DNA of 64,000 nt, from the NCBI RefSeq assembly GCF_000005505.3, contig NC_016133.3:9672001-9736000 (forward strand), read 5' to 3'. Shown here piece after piece: positions 12,700 through 24,078 of the stretch. The stretch comes from Brachypodium distachyon. Lineage: Eukaryota > Streptophyta > Magnoliopsida > Poales > Poaceae. Each line of letters opens with the position of its first letter. Within the stretch, counting starts at the first letter, position 1. A model generated the notes under the pieces. That model was not told where the DNA came from, made no database searches, and saw only the letters and a list, made by a program, of their open reading frames with translations. Both the position numbers and the translations under genes were made by a program.

Positions 12700-13095
12700 C
12701 TGTCTTTTTTTACCTATGTGTGTGAGAATTTTTTGCTCGACTGGCCTCCTCGCAGAAGTTTTTGACAACAATAGCACCTTCCCGAACCAAATGGCAAAAA
12801 TGGACTGGCGGAAAACCCGTAAAGCGACACGCGGCCTTTCTACCAATGACATTGGAGGAAAGGTCCTCCTGCCAATGACATTGGTGCAAGGACACATGAA
12901 AGAGCTTTTCGGTTACAATACGTGCTATAGTGCATTCAGCCAATGCCATTGGCGGAAATGACACGTGTCGCTTTCTGTGCTTTCCGCCAAGCTAATTTTG
13001 TCGATAGTTTTTGAATGAGATCATTTTTGATAAAAACGTTGGTCAGGTGCCATTGTCGCAAAAAATTCTGCGTGCAAGACCACCTGTCAATGACA
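12700..13095. mobile_element. Foldback element with CCAATGNCATTGG palindromes
   Basis: The left arm includes CTGGCGGAAAACCCGTAAAG (12805-12824) and the right arm carries its inverted relative, CTTTCTGTGCTTTCCGCCAA (12971-12990). The symmetry continues outward through GAGAATTTTTTGC (about 12725) against GCAAAAAATTCTGCG (about 13059). Near the centre are three self-complementary 13-mers: CCAATGACATTGG at 12843 and 12872, and CCAATGCCATTGG at 12940. The layout is that of a non-autonomous inverted-repeat transposon. Its superfamily is unclear because no target duplication was settled. Confidence 0.6.
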
Positions 13096-13276
13096 CAAAG
13101 TATCCTATATTCTGTCAATTTTTGCGAAAGCGAACAGGGTGTGCGAGATGACAGACAGCTTAGGTCTTTTTTGGATGTCGGGGCTTTGGCCTGTGTTTCG
13201 GCAAAGGGCCTGGGCGGGCGCATCATCGTCTGATCGGGTTCAGACTGCAGCCATTCGGCATTTCGGTCCCTCCGGA

Positions 13277-13285
13277 AAACCCTAA
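13277..13285 (+). promoter_or_regulatory. Telo-box upstream of mS35
   Basis: AAACCCTAA lies 72 bases upstream of the mS35 start codon. This telo-box motif is enriched in plant promoters of ribosomal-protein and other translation genes. A CT repeat follows at about 13333-13346, probably within the leader. The role is inferred from position. Confidence 0.5.
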
Positions 13286-13356
13286 GCCCCCATTTTCCAT
13301 CAGCCCCTTCAGAGTTCAGACTCCGGCTGCCCTCTCTCTCTCTCTCGGCCGCCGCG

Positions 13357-16300
13357 ATGAGGCGCTTCCTCACCCACCTCCACCGCCACTCCCACCGCCT
13401 CCTCCCGCCTCCGCCGCCGTCTCGTATCCCCACCAGCAAGGTCAACCTCCCTTTCCTCCTGTCCCGTCGCCTCCTCTCCGACGACGCCTCGCCCCCAGCC
13501 TCCGCGCCACCGCCTTCCCCACCTCCGTCTGCCGCGCCACCGCCTCCCCCTCCTCCATCCGCCGTCGACGTCCCAAACGAAGGTACTTTCTTCAGTCATC
13601 TCTTGACCGAACGGACACACCCACACCAGCTGCTCGACCAAATGCCCCGCCAGACTGGAAGGACGTGCATTTGCCTCTGTTGCCACTCGCACACCATCAT
13701 TGTCTTGGAGAGAGATCAAAATGTTCGCCACCTACACTGCCTGCTCGACCAAATGCGCCACCAGCAGTAGTGCTCGCATTCTTGCACTTTCCCCGCCAAA
13801 GGAACACTTGGTGCCCAAGCGTGAAAACATGCCTTCCCTTCCAATGCCATGGCACATGTGTCATGTGGAAAGGATCTTCTTAACGAAGCAATCATTCTTA
13901 CTGATGCCTCTGATTGCAGAGTTGAAGCGGAGGTTGGAGTCTTACTACAAGGTGGATGATGAGTTGGAGCTATCGTCCGTTGCCGAGGCTGTTCTAGAGC
14001 GCAAGCTTGCAGATGCGCACAGTGAGACCGACGATGACCTTATTGAGGAGCTGCGGAGCAAGCCGCTCCCCGAGGTCCGTGATCGGGACTTTGAGTCCGA
14101 CTTCGAGGAGATGCATGACACCGATGAGGAGCTGACCGACCTATACAATGCGAGACAGCATGTTGAGAAAAAGATGAAGAGCGATGAGTTCTATAGCATG
14201 GATGACACCAAGTGGGATGAGATGATCAAGGAAGCAACAGACAAGGGCCACCTGCGTAACATGAAGGAGTGTGAGGATATCCTCGAGGACATGCTCCACT
14301 GGGATAAGCTACTACCTGGTAAGTTGAATCTATGCCTCCTTCTTGCCCTAATTGCTTTGAAGGAAGCAGTTCTTTCTTGCAAATGCAATCTTTATTTTGC
14401 TTGGGTAGTAGGTAATGCGTAGGACAAACTGAGGCAAGAAGATGGATGAAGAGATTCTATTTTCAACAAAATGATGAGAAATAAGACTTGTTTGGCATAT
14501 TAGTCCGTGATAGCTAGATTCTTAAGTTTTCCGGTTGGGTAAAGTCGCAAAAACTCAATATGTGATTATTGTTTAATGAGACTGCATGGAAGTTTATTGT
14601 TATTTAAGTTTATCGAGGTTTGCGTTATTTTCATTTTTTGGTGTATAAAATGAAGGTGGGCTTGGCCTTTTCAGGAAACGTAAGCTGTTTATGCAACCAA
14701 GTAATAATCGCCAATTATTTTTTCATGCAGTATCTATGTATATTCTTAAATTTGAGTAACTGTAGAAGAATATGAAATCCAAGTGAAGTTAATGCAATCA
14801 TGCTTCCTTTTGTTCCTGTTGGGTGATGCATTGCATAATGGTATTGTACTGCCGTTCGGAAATTTTTTGCCCACTTTCTAGGGAAGAAGGCATATTTCTG
14901 TATATTCTTGCTCTGACCTCTTCAAAGATATGTTATGATCAACCAGCTAGACATGCCTGTCATATTTCCACCATATGCATGCTTCAGTAATTTGGCTACA
15001 GTGAATTTTACCAGCTCTCCTTTCTTTGACTTAGTGATCAGTCCTAAGCTTATTCAGGCTGTTGTCATGTAAGTGGATGACTTATTATAGAGGCTAGTCT
15101 ATGCAAGCACCACTTATGTATGCCCTCACATTTTGTAAAGCATTCGAGATAGCAAGATTTTGCATTCATTCTTGATTCAAATCTACAAGCCTAGAACACT
15201 GTCATATTCTGTTCACCTGTTTGTGGCCACGTCTCTTGTGGTGCAAGGCCTGCCCTATAGTTAGGCAACATCTCTTCATATCCAGTAGCAATAAAAGATA
15301 ATTAGCTTCAATGTACTAGAGATAGATTTCCGTATTTAGTTGTTTCTACAATTTAGTTTATTACTCTGTGTCCATCTCTTCTGCACGAGTTTTCAGCCTC
15401 CTGTTTGGCCAGCATTCCGGCTGTTACCCTAGCAGGCAATACAATCAACAAAACTCATTTAGTCCAGGTCTCTCTTGCCTCCCTATTCAGTCAACTGGTA
15501 CCTGTCTGGTTTCTGCTTGATACCTAGTAGTATGTCTCCAGTTTTTTACTGTGTAAAACTACAGATGTGAGAGCTTTGTGAGTTTCCTGGATAATTTTAT
15601 TAGCACCACAATGGGAGCTTCTATGCCAATGGAATATTATCGTTAAGTGTGCAAAGTATGTGTATAGCTGCCCACTAATAGAAAGTTCTTTTAAAAATAA
15701 GAACTTATTCATTAGTTTAGTACTGAAGCAAAACACTTACATATTAGGCTATAAGTTGCACATGGCAGTGATTATTGATGAGATGTTGGTATGTTGGACT
15801 ACTATTATAGAGTTGCTATTCACTGAATATGCTTCTTTAGCTGAGTCCTGATAGGTGTCCCTTATAGACTTGGTATTCATTCAGGTTTGCTTTCAGTAGA
15901 TCCTGTTTTTCCCTTTCTTTTGTGCATAACACCCTAGTTATCCACTTCACGTTAGTAAATCATGTTTTTCCCTTTCTTTTGTGCATACTTCAGCATGCTG
16001 TTATATTTGTAATTTTCTAAGGACTCTATTTCTCTCAGTTTGATATTCCCTGTACCGATTTTTTTCTGTATTAGATATGTTTTGACTTGTTTTGTACTTC
16101 ATATGTTACATCCAGATGAAATAAAGCAAAAGGTGGAGGCCAAATTTAATGAGTTGGGAGACATGTGTGAGAGGAGGGAGCTTGAACCTGAGCAGGCTTA
16201 TGAGCTATTCAAAGAATTTGAGGATAAGATGGTCTCAGAGTGCACAGAACTAATGGAAGCAGAGACACCAACTGTAGATGAATTTTCTCAAACTGATAAT

Positions 16301-17523
16301 AAGAATGTTAAGTTGAATGATCCACCTGGTGAAGGACCTGTTCTCAGGTGGGAGTCACGTATTGTATTTACTCCTGGTGGCGATGCATGGCATCCAAAAA
16401 ATAGAAAAGTTAAACTCAGTGTAACTGTCAAGGAATTGGGTCTTTCACGGCATGCTTTCCGTCGATTACGTGAAGTTGTTGGAAAGAGGTATAATTCAGG
16501 AAAGGATGAGCTCACAATAACCAGCGAAAGGTATGGGAAAATTACCTGCTTCCATCATTCATTGTAAGATTATTTAATTGTGTGTCATGTAGCACTAATA
16601 TTTCTCCTCGTGAAAAACACTAATATTTTTTACAAATATCCGTCCTGTTCACAGAACTGTACTTTCTGCTGGTGAAACACGTTATGTGCCTTAATATAAA
16701 TACTGTAACTGTAGTATGCTTGAAGTTTTGGCAGATTCTTTGTCCAGTTGGTAAAGTAAACTTCTTTCTAGAAGAAGGTTGCAATATTAATTATCAGATA
16801 AAAATTCAGGATTAAACATGGTAAAACTACTTTATGTTTCTGGTTGCCATGTTAGACAATCTTGTGTCTCGATATAAAGTTAATTAAGCACGATCTATAT
16901 CTTGCTCTTGCCTCCGTACTTGCCATTAATTTGCTTACAAATAACCTCTCCAGTATTGAAGGTATTTCTTAGGGATGTTTAAAAATACATAAACTAATTA
17001 TTGGATTATACAAAAAGACCAGAAAATATCTGCTGGAAACCAGTGCAAACCGCATGCAAACCATTTTAGAATTTTCCAGAAGTTCTAAAACAATGTGATT
17101 TCCAGACATTTTCTCAAAGCAGATATCAAAGAATGCCTTAGTGATTTTCAGCAATCCAGTGACATTTGTTGTTTGGGCGTGGTGCGGTGAACAGCCCTAT
17201 TGTGGTCAGGATGTGTGTATTTTAATCTATATGGCCATATTTTATCCTCATATTCTTATGCAGAATTCCGGATGATAATCTTACCAACATCACTTGGTGC
17301 TACTTGTAGATAATTATTTTATTGCCACTGTAGGTTTGATCATCGAGAAGAGAACAGAAAAGATTGCTTGAGGACACTGTATGCTCTAGTGGAAGATGCT
17401 ATGAAAGCTGACCAGTTGGCTGATAATGCTAGAAACGCTTACGTTAAAGACAGACTTAAGGCTAATTCTCGGTTCATGGACCGTCTGAAGACGAAGACAC
17501 AGGAATTGAGGCTAGCTGCATAA
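13357..17523 (+). CDS. mS35: Mitochondrial small ribosomal subunit protein mS35
   Basis: Four exons (13357-13582, 13920-14318, 16116-16530, 17334-17523) encode 409 aa. The N-terminus MRRFLTHLHRHSHRLL is rich in Arg, His and Leu and lacks acids, as expected for a mitochondrial presequence; a proline-rich linker follows to about residue 72. The middle is acidic and helical. The C-terminal half has the conserved S24/S35 block, including RWESRIVFTPGGDAWHP and LGLSRHAFRRLREVVGKRY, then RFDHREENRKDCLRTLYALV. It is a structural protein of the mitoribosome small subunit. The ATG chosen gives the targeting peptide directly. Reading runs on through intron 1 without a stop for 190 bases, so intron retention would add a different C-terminus. 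Introns 2 and 3 look clean. The family call is from memory of the conserved domain. Confidence 0.9.
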
Positions 17524-19082
17524 GGTGTGTTATGGAGCTTCACATTGGAACAATTTCATCTCCCTTGTTATCAGCAAGCTGACCATCCTGTTTAACATTT
17601 GTATTGTTAGCCACGATACATGGACAGGGAGAAAAATGTATTTTTACATTGCAGCATTTGTTTGCACTATTTTGTAGGTTTACTGTATATTTGTTCCTTC
17701 CAAAGAAAGCTATATTTTATTCTGGACATGAAATGCCCGTGCAAATCACAATTTGCATGACTGTTAATGGTTTCTGAATAACAAATTTGGGCTTAAAATT
17801 TTCAGTAGTAGATTCTTGTTAAATATACAGTTACGTTGGTTGATTTTCTTTGGCTGATTGGGTAAATAGATAAGAGTTCAGTTATTTTGGTCGATTTTCT
17901 TTGCTACACCAAAATAAAAAGGGTTTGATCGTCCTTTTTGTGTGTGATCATGGGGAGAAAAGGGCGTTCGTCTGTCTTTTGATTCTTTTTCTTGCTGGAA
18001 CTTCGAACGGCTAAAAGTCTACGAGTTCGCTTGAGACAGTTGAAGTGATGCTCCCGACCCGGAGTCTACGTGCTTCGCAAAGTCGATAAAAACCTTGCGT
18101 AGTTGCCGAACTTCCAGGGCTCAAGACGTTTGACTATCACGCACAAATGCTACCAACTGGTATACAATAGTACTAAAGAATAAGATAAGACTTTCTAGGT
18201 CAGCAGCACCAAGTTTGATTTCAATGCTCACAACTGGCCACGCGCTAGAAGGACCAAAAATGGCCGAGAAAAGATTTAAGAATTTGAAAACCATATTTAG
18301 GAGTTTTTAAAACTTCTAATTAAAATCCTACAAATGTGTAGTACATACCTATAAAGTTTTGCTGAAAAGGCTTTTATTTGTAGGCTACACTAAAAAATAT
18401 ACGCAAATATGGATCTATAATAAATGTACGGTTTCATTTATTGCGGATGCATATATTTGTCTTTTCTATAGCTCACAAGTTAAATAACTTTTTGTTGACA
18501 TTTTACACGTACCTAGTACACACTCATATTACGTGTACTCCCTCCGATCCATTCAGTGATTTAGTACAAAGTAATGCCTGAGGGAGAAGAAGTTTCTGGA
18601 ACTCACAAATATCATTTCCGAATTGTAAAAAATCTGGGTTTCACGGATCCTGAGCTCCAGCTGTCTGCAGTCCAAAATGGCCATCTTTATAAAATAAACC
18701 ATGTTCTGAAACGTTATCTGCCCGCAATCCACATTTTGGTAGTCTGGAGTATAGAATTACTCCTTGGTTCTGGTCAAGTAGTCGATCGGGACTTCCTCGA
18801 TCGGCTGGCAACTGATTCTATCCCCGGATCCACAAGCTATATATTGACTCCATGTATATCGTTCACCGCACAAGATTCACGGCAGTCAACTCGTCTTAAC
18901 ACCCAACTTGCCATTTCCATGCATACATGTACACCGTATAGCTACCATGCGTTTCTTCTATAAAAGCCAGGCGAGTTCCACGTACATCTCCATCAGCCGG
19001 CCGTAGTACTTAGCGTACACAACAGCAAGTTAATTTGCTCTCGATCGTAAGTTCGTAACGGCACAGCATTTCGACCAACGCA
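17524..19082. other. Spacer between mS35 and the small-peptide gene
   Basis: This AT-rich sequence holds the mS35 3' UTR and the promoter of the next gene. An open frame at 18574-18963 was considered and not called. A fragment like the inner arm of a Stowaway element (GTGATTTAGTACAAAGTA) appears near 18556. Nothing else was recognised. Confidence 0.5.
18959..18966 (+). promoter_or_regulatory. TATA box of the small-peptide gene
   Basis: TATAAAAG is a near-consensus TATA box 124 bases upstream of the ATG at 19083. It predicts a transcription start around 18990 and a leader of about 90 bases. It is one of the clearest core-promoter elements in the window. Confidence 0.7.
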
Positions 19083-19542
19083 ATGGGACAAGCAAAGGTT
19101 AAAGTGGAAGCTCTCCTCCTGGTGGTGGTTATGCTAGCGAGCTGCTTCGCTCCATCCTTCTCCGCCACCAGATGCAGTACGTATATACATACGCTATCCG
19201 TGTTTATATTATGTCTTTGTTTTTGTTATAATTTGGTCGTTGCATTTCCATATATTCGAAAGTTCTCGCATCAGCTGCCTTTTTTGGAAGAATAAAAACG
19301 AGCTGAGGTGTGTGTGTGTGTGTGCAGTTCCAAGGAGGCTGCTGGCAGTCGCGGCGTCGCGGTACCAAGAGCCGTGCAACGAAGAAAGGATCGACCGGGG
19401 CCGGGCCACGCCTGTAGCGGATAGTCCGCAAGGAAGAGAAGCTGTGGCGGGGTCCAGGAGGCCCAAGGGGCCGCAGCCTCCTGTGGGCAGGACCATGACC
19501 GCCATGTCTGCTCCCCGAAATATACCCGGGAACAACAACTGA
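19083..19542 (+). CDS. Small probable secreted peptide precursor, unrecognised family
   Basis: Two exons (19083-19176 and 19328-19542) join in frame to encode 102 aa. Residues 1-28 form a good signal peptide: a basic start, a core EALLLVVVMLASCF and a likely cut after Ala28. The predicted mature part has two cysteines (31 and 48), dibasic pairs at 34-35 and 75-76, and a Pro/Gly-rich basic tail ending SAPRNIPGNNN. Short size, signal peptide, unstructured middle and a proline-containing tail are the layout of plant signalling-peptide precursors. The tail does not match the CLE, CEP, IDA, PSK or RALF signatures I know, so no function is assigned. A TATA box, an AATAAA signal and the clean intron support a real gene. 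The intron acceptor follows a GT repeat. A non-coding transcript is the main alternative. Confidence 0.6.
19308..19324. repeat. (GT)n microsatellite at an intron acceptor
   Basis: About eight GT units run directly into the GCAG acceptor at 19324-19327 of the small-peptide gene. They stand where a pyrimidine tract would normally be. Confidence 0.85.
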
Positions 19543-19615
19543 TTAAAGTCACATGATATCTTGTACTCCGGGAAGAAACTTATGTTTTGTTCCTGAATTC
19601 GTGGCATTCCCTAGC

Positions 19616-19621
19616 AATAAA
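19616..19621 (+). terminator. Polyadenylation signal of the small-peptide gene
   Basis: AATAAA lies 74 bases after the stop codon, a usual position for a plant near-upstream element. This supports transcription of the small gene on this strand. Confidence 0.5.
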
Positions 19622-20258
19622 GAGAAAGCGATTTCTGTGTAACAATCTAAATTCCCCACGTGTGTACCCTAAGTGGCTTGTTTGTAATTTTAATTTCCTC
19701 AAAGTCTGGGTTGCACCTCAAGTTGTAATCCTATGTGTCCTACTGTTTTAATGAAGCAGGGTCCATTTATAAAAAAACAATCTAACCTTCTGGCTTCTCA
19801 AGGCAACGATTTCTATAAATTTTAGGCCGTTGCAAATTACAACGATGACTGCTTGAAAGTATCTATAACATACTACATTCGTTCCTAAAAACAGGGTGCA
19901 TTTTGTTTTCTTTAACCGAGTTAAAAAGAAAAAAGAAATAAAGGATAAATTCGTTCTTGATAGCCATTTCCTTAACAAGTGAATGGAAACATACTCTGGA
20001 TCGGAATCCCAAGAAAGTACTACTTGATCATTTCCACTAATTTCAAGTCCTTATTATGATTCCTTTTATGGGAAAAATCTCTAATTCTTAGATTTCCCCA
20101 TTACTAATCCTTTATGTACTTTAGTGTTCCTGACCTTTCACTAACTTTTGATGGATTGTCAAGAATTAGTCGATCATTATATACATTTTTGTGAAATAAA
20201 ATTGATATCGTTGCTTTGGTATTTAAAATTACTTATTTTATGGTGATTTGTACATTTG

Positions 20259-20325
20259 TACTTCCTCCGATCCTAAATTGTTATCGAACTAAAAACACGA
20301 CAAGAATTTAGGATCGGAGAGATTA
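20259..20325. mobile_element. Short Stowaway MITE
   Basis: The element starts TACTTCCTCCGATCCTAAA and ends TTTAGGATCGGAGAGATTA. The arms are inverted copies around a short centre with AACACGACAAGAATTTAG. Two other elements in the window (44164 and 46232) share that centre, so they are one subfamily. Confidence 0.75.
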
Positions 20326-20430
20326 TTACATAATTCACATGTTGATGGAGTAATCCTTCATCAAAGGATCGGTCAAAAGAAACAAAATACGCTCTAATTT
20401 AAGAAACTAAGAGTATTTGACTAGAGCCTC

Positions 20431-20916
20431 CACAGGCGGATCCACACGGTGGCCAGGGTTGTCCCCTGAGAATTCGGCTCATATATCAACATATCTAATA
20501 TCCTGAGCCCAAAAAGAAAAAGAAAATCAGGCTGCTAGCCCATCTCCTTGTTGCCGGCTCCACGTGCTGCTTTGGCCTTGTCTTATCAAATCCATCGAAT
20601 GATCAGCTGCCATCGATCAGAAACACGAAGAGGCGGAGGCGGAAGTAACGGAACTCCCTCCTACCGGCCCTAGCTTAGCTAGCGCCTAGCGATCAGTGGA
20701 GATCAGGACATGCAGCCCAGCCGCAATCTTGTTGGCGAGTAATCATGTCTCTCGGCTACCAGGCGATCAAATTAAGATTTGCTTGTTCAATATTAGCATA
20801 TTTACTGTTGGCGAGTAATATTTGGAGTAAAAATAGCTGGTTCTAATATATATTGAGGTAAAAAAAATTGTGCATTGGACCACCCTGACTCGATCACAAA
20901 CCTGGATCCGCCACTG
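20431..20916. mobile_element. hAT-like non-autonomous element
   Basis: The left end is CACAGGCGGATCC and the right end is GGATCCGCCACTG, which reads CAGTGGCGGATCC on the other strand (11 of 13 bases match). The flanks are AGAGCCTC (20423-20430) and AGAGCCAC (20917-20924), an 8-bp target duplication with one mismatch. Terminal CAGTGGCGGATCC and an 8-bp duplication fit the hAT superfamily. The 486-bp interior has no transposase. Confidence 0.7.
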
Positions 20917-21112
20917 AGAGCCACTACTTTTCAAGATTCATGTGGCATGCCTTAGGTGGACAATTTGCTAGCTATTGACCGCACCTATCAGCCTTCTCTC
21001 TCCCCCTCCCACTTTCCTCCTCTCTCTACCCCCCATAGCCAAAACTCCAGGTACCCCGCATGGTATTTACATCGTTCATTCTTTAAATGATTTGTTTTAA
21101 TCTTCTGTCATA

Positions 21113-21216
21113 TACTTCCTCTGATCTATAATAAGTGTCGCTGATTTAGTACAACTTTAATACATTTGTGTACTAAATCATAAATCAGTGACACTTCTTA
21201 TGAATCGGAGAGAGTA
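21113..21216. mobile_element. Stowaway MITE
   Basis: The element starts TACTTCCTCTGATCTATAAT and ends ATGAATCGGAGAGAGTA. The inner arms carry GCTGATTTAGTACAA and the inverse, TACTAAATCATAAATCAG. At 104 bp it can form nearly one hairpin. It resembles the MITE in the MKK3 intron at 34622. Confidence 0.8.
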
Positions 21217-22806
21217 ATTAGCAGAGAGAGAAACACCAGTGGGCATGTCGTTTAGTTTGCATGTCCCCTCCCTCTCTCATCTGTCATCTCTCGGACACCT
21301 ACGCATGAACTATTTTTTTTCTTCATCACATCGCCATGGATGGTCTGTGCATGCAGCAAGCTGAAGTAGTTTGTACATGGAGGTGTGCTTAAAATTTATT
21401 CGGCCATTCCTCCAAAAATAAATTGATTCTGCCAAGATTGAGGAGTTACTCAGTACTTGTTAATTTTAGCATCAATGAGAATTGACAGTATACTTGATCT
21501 AACGGTATATTTGTCACGTTTAAAATTGATGTAATATATTTGCCATGTATATTGAGATAGCTATCATATACCTTGATGTATTTTGTCAAACTGATGTGAT
21601 ATATTTGCCACGTATCTAGCTTGATTTACCTATCATGTTCTGCTTCACGTACTACAAACTGATAGGTGTTGTCATTAACAGGATTTACTTACAAATGAGT
21701 CGGTACTAAGTATTGGCGATTTACTTGTGTCATCGTCGGAAGAAAAAAGATGGGGACAAAAATGTGTCATCAAGTGATATGCAAAAAGGTGTCAGCATGT
21801 CACATGAAGCAAGAGAGAGAATGAGAGAAAGAGAAAAATGTGTCAGCTGGTCACATCGGTACAAGTCAGACTAGAACAAAGAAATACCACCTTTTGCTTC
21901 CGTACACTGTTAATCATCTCTCTCTAATGAAATGCATAGTAAACTAATTAGTTGGCGCTCATCTCAAAGCACCATCTTATGGTTAAGATCACGCCGAGGG
22001 TACCTACCACCTCTTTAAGTACTTCGTTGCGCTCACCCAGCTGGACGTGGACCCAAAAACGCCTTCATTAGCTTGTCAATAACCTCTATCGCTTGCAACT
22101 GATGCATATCTCATGATTTTGCAACCTCCGGGTAAGAAATTTCCACGATGGACCAAACTACCACGCTAGCACTACCTCTTCTATATCAACTTGGAACCAC
22201 GAACCCAACTCTTATACCACTTGTTAGAAAATCCTAAGGCACGATGATCTACCGAGGAACGAGCTATCACAATAACATGGCATCGAGACACGATGTTTGG
22301 TCATGCTGTAATTCATTGTTATCGGCACATTTATCCCAGCTCTGACTACAGGCGCTCCTCCGCATTGATACCACTATAATACCACACCACCCTCCTAGGC
22401 GACTCCCTATGTGTGCTATAATTATGTTGGCGTAGTGATGTGGGTTCTTGGCTCGATGTTCACGAATTGGACGATTTTGAGTAAACCAAAGAGAGAAAGC
22501 AAATCCAACAATAAACTCTAGCGAGAAATCCTTTGGATATGATCTCAACTCTCAAGTCAACTCTAGTTGGAATAACTAGCAAAGGAAATAAGAGGTTGCA
22601 ATATCCAACAACAAATTCCAGCAAGAATACTTTGGATTTGAACACAAATCAACTTCAGTCCAATTGAAACCTTAGTCGCTCCAATGGTCAGTAGAATTCC
22701 ACAACAATTCTCACAGAGGAAGAAAGTAGAACTGATGGTGAACTGAGTTTACTACCACGCTCCATGATGGATGCCTTGGAAGGGGTAGGAAATTAAACTT
22801 GACATA

Positions 22807-23025
22807 GGGCTAGTTCTTTTAGGCTTCTTGAACCGGCTTCTCCAAGAAGCTGTCCTGACCCAGATTCCTGGAGAAGCCGTCACCTAAATTTGATTAGGCT
22901 ATCAAACAAGTATGGCCCAAACTACTTTGGAAATTTAGCTAAATTTGTGATGCGGCTTCTCCAGGAAGCTAGGTGAAGGCAACTTCTATGAGAAGCCGGT
23001 TCTAGAAGCCGAAAAGAACGAAGCC
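22807..23025. mobile_element. Short TIR element, GGGCT-GTTCTTTT ends
   Basis: The left end reads GGGCTAGTTCTTTTAGGCTT and the right end, on the other strand, reads GGCTTCGTTCTTTTCGGCTT. The inverted match extends inward through GAACCGGCTTCTC. It is 219 bp and non-coding. The GGGC start followed by GTTC resembles Tourist/Harbinger-type ends, but the usual TWA target duplication is not clear (ATA on both sides), so the superfamily is uncertain. Confidence 0.6.
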
Positions 23026-23936
23026 ATAAACATTCTAACCCATCATAGAGGCATACATAGGTATTTATAGGGGGTGTAACCCTCATTCACTAAGTGGAAT
23101 TAAGTATGGACTTCAGGAGATGTAGGGGCGAAACCCGGTTTACTCTCAGTTAGGAGATCGGTTGTTGTGCTGAATGAAAAGATGTCATTGTAGCGAGATG
23201 TCGGTGGTGCCGAAGGCTCCCTCATCGGTAGTGCAGATGGCTTGATGTTCAACAATAGCTTCGGGCTTCGGTTGCCGATAGCTTTTTGGTCAGTAGTATC
23301 GTCTAGAGGTAGTTGGCTCTGCCTTTGGTCGGTGGTGCCAACAGAAGCCACATTGGTGGTGCCGACTTGGACCTTACCATTTGTCCTTGATGTTATGCTC
23401 CTGCTGGAAACAAATATAGAGCAAATGAATATTGGTGGTGTCGACACGGACACCAAAGTGAATATGTGTAGGAACAGAATACCCCCTTGAACCATGTAGC
23501 AAAACGAAACCAAATGGCATGGAGAAATAGGTGACAAATAAGGAGGGCGGTATTCAAAAAACACCTACGCCGCTGCATTGGGCTCATGCATGTGGTTGCA
23601 CAAAGATGGAGCCATGGAGTACAGGTTGGTGAGGACGTGAAGGATATATATGGGATCACAAGGACCCAGTAATCATAAAATTAGGTTGGGTTGAATGTCT
23701 ATAGGCTATGTAGAGGCCAATATAAACATAAAGTTTCACATTAAGAAAACGGAAGATTCCGTTTCCACGAGTGTTTTCGCCGAAAATTGTTGTTCCATTT
23801 TCACAAGAAAAAAAAGTATGTCTCCATTGTACAAATTTCTAAGTATTTTAATATGTATTTTTTTTCTCGAATAGACGGAAAGACTTGGTTTTGGTTTCAT
23901 CCTTTGCTCTAGCTCTTGGAATTGGACCACTAGGTT

Positions 23937-24078
23937 TCGTTCTTTTCAGCTTATAGGCTTCACCGAGAAGCTGTCCTCCTTCTGTTTCCTAAAAAAACCG
24001 CCGACAAATTTGGTTAGACTTACATACTGTTAATGAGTTTTCTCGAGAAAGCCTTGGAAAGCCAGAAGCGGCCAAAGA
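23937..24078. mobile_element. Truncated relative of the 22807 element
   Basis: CGTTCTTTTCAGCTTATAGG and GAGAAGCTGTCCTCC repeat motifs of the 22807-23025 element, and GCCAGAAGCGGCCAAAG resembles its other arm. The match is partial and lower quality. It looks like an older or deleted copy. Confidence 0.35.

Larger units (their letters stand above)
12188..13356. other. Spacer between SNAP and mS35 genes
   Basis: The stretch includes the SNAP 3' UTR, the foldback element at 12700-13095, and the short promoter of the mS35 gene with a telo-box. No independent gene was recognised; the open frames inside the foldback are by-products of its symmetry. Confidence 0.6.

Noticed and set aside
12936..13445. 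Minus-strand open frame of 169 codons overlapping the mS35 start
   Set aside because: It is the complement of the mS35 Pro-rich exon 1 plus foldback sequence, with Trp/Arg/Gly-rich text; a shadow frame.
18574..18963. Plus-strand open frame of 129 codons
   Set aside because: It begins beside a MITE-like fragment and ends at the TATA box of the small-peptide gene. No signature, and it would place coding sequence in that gene's promoter.
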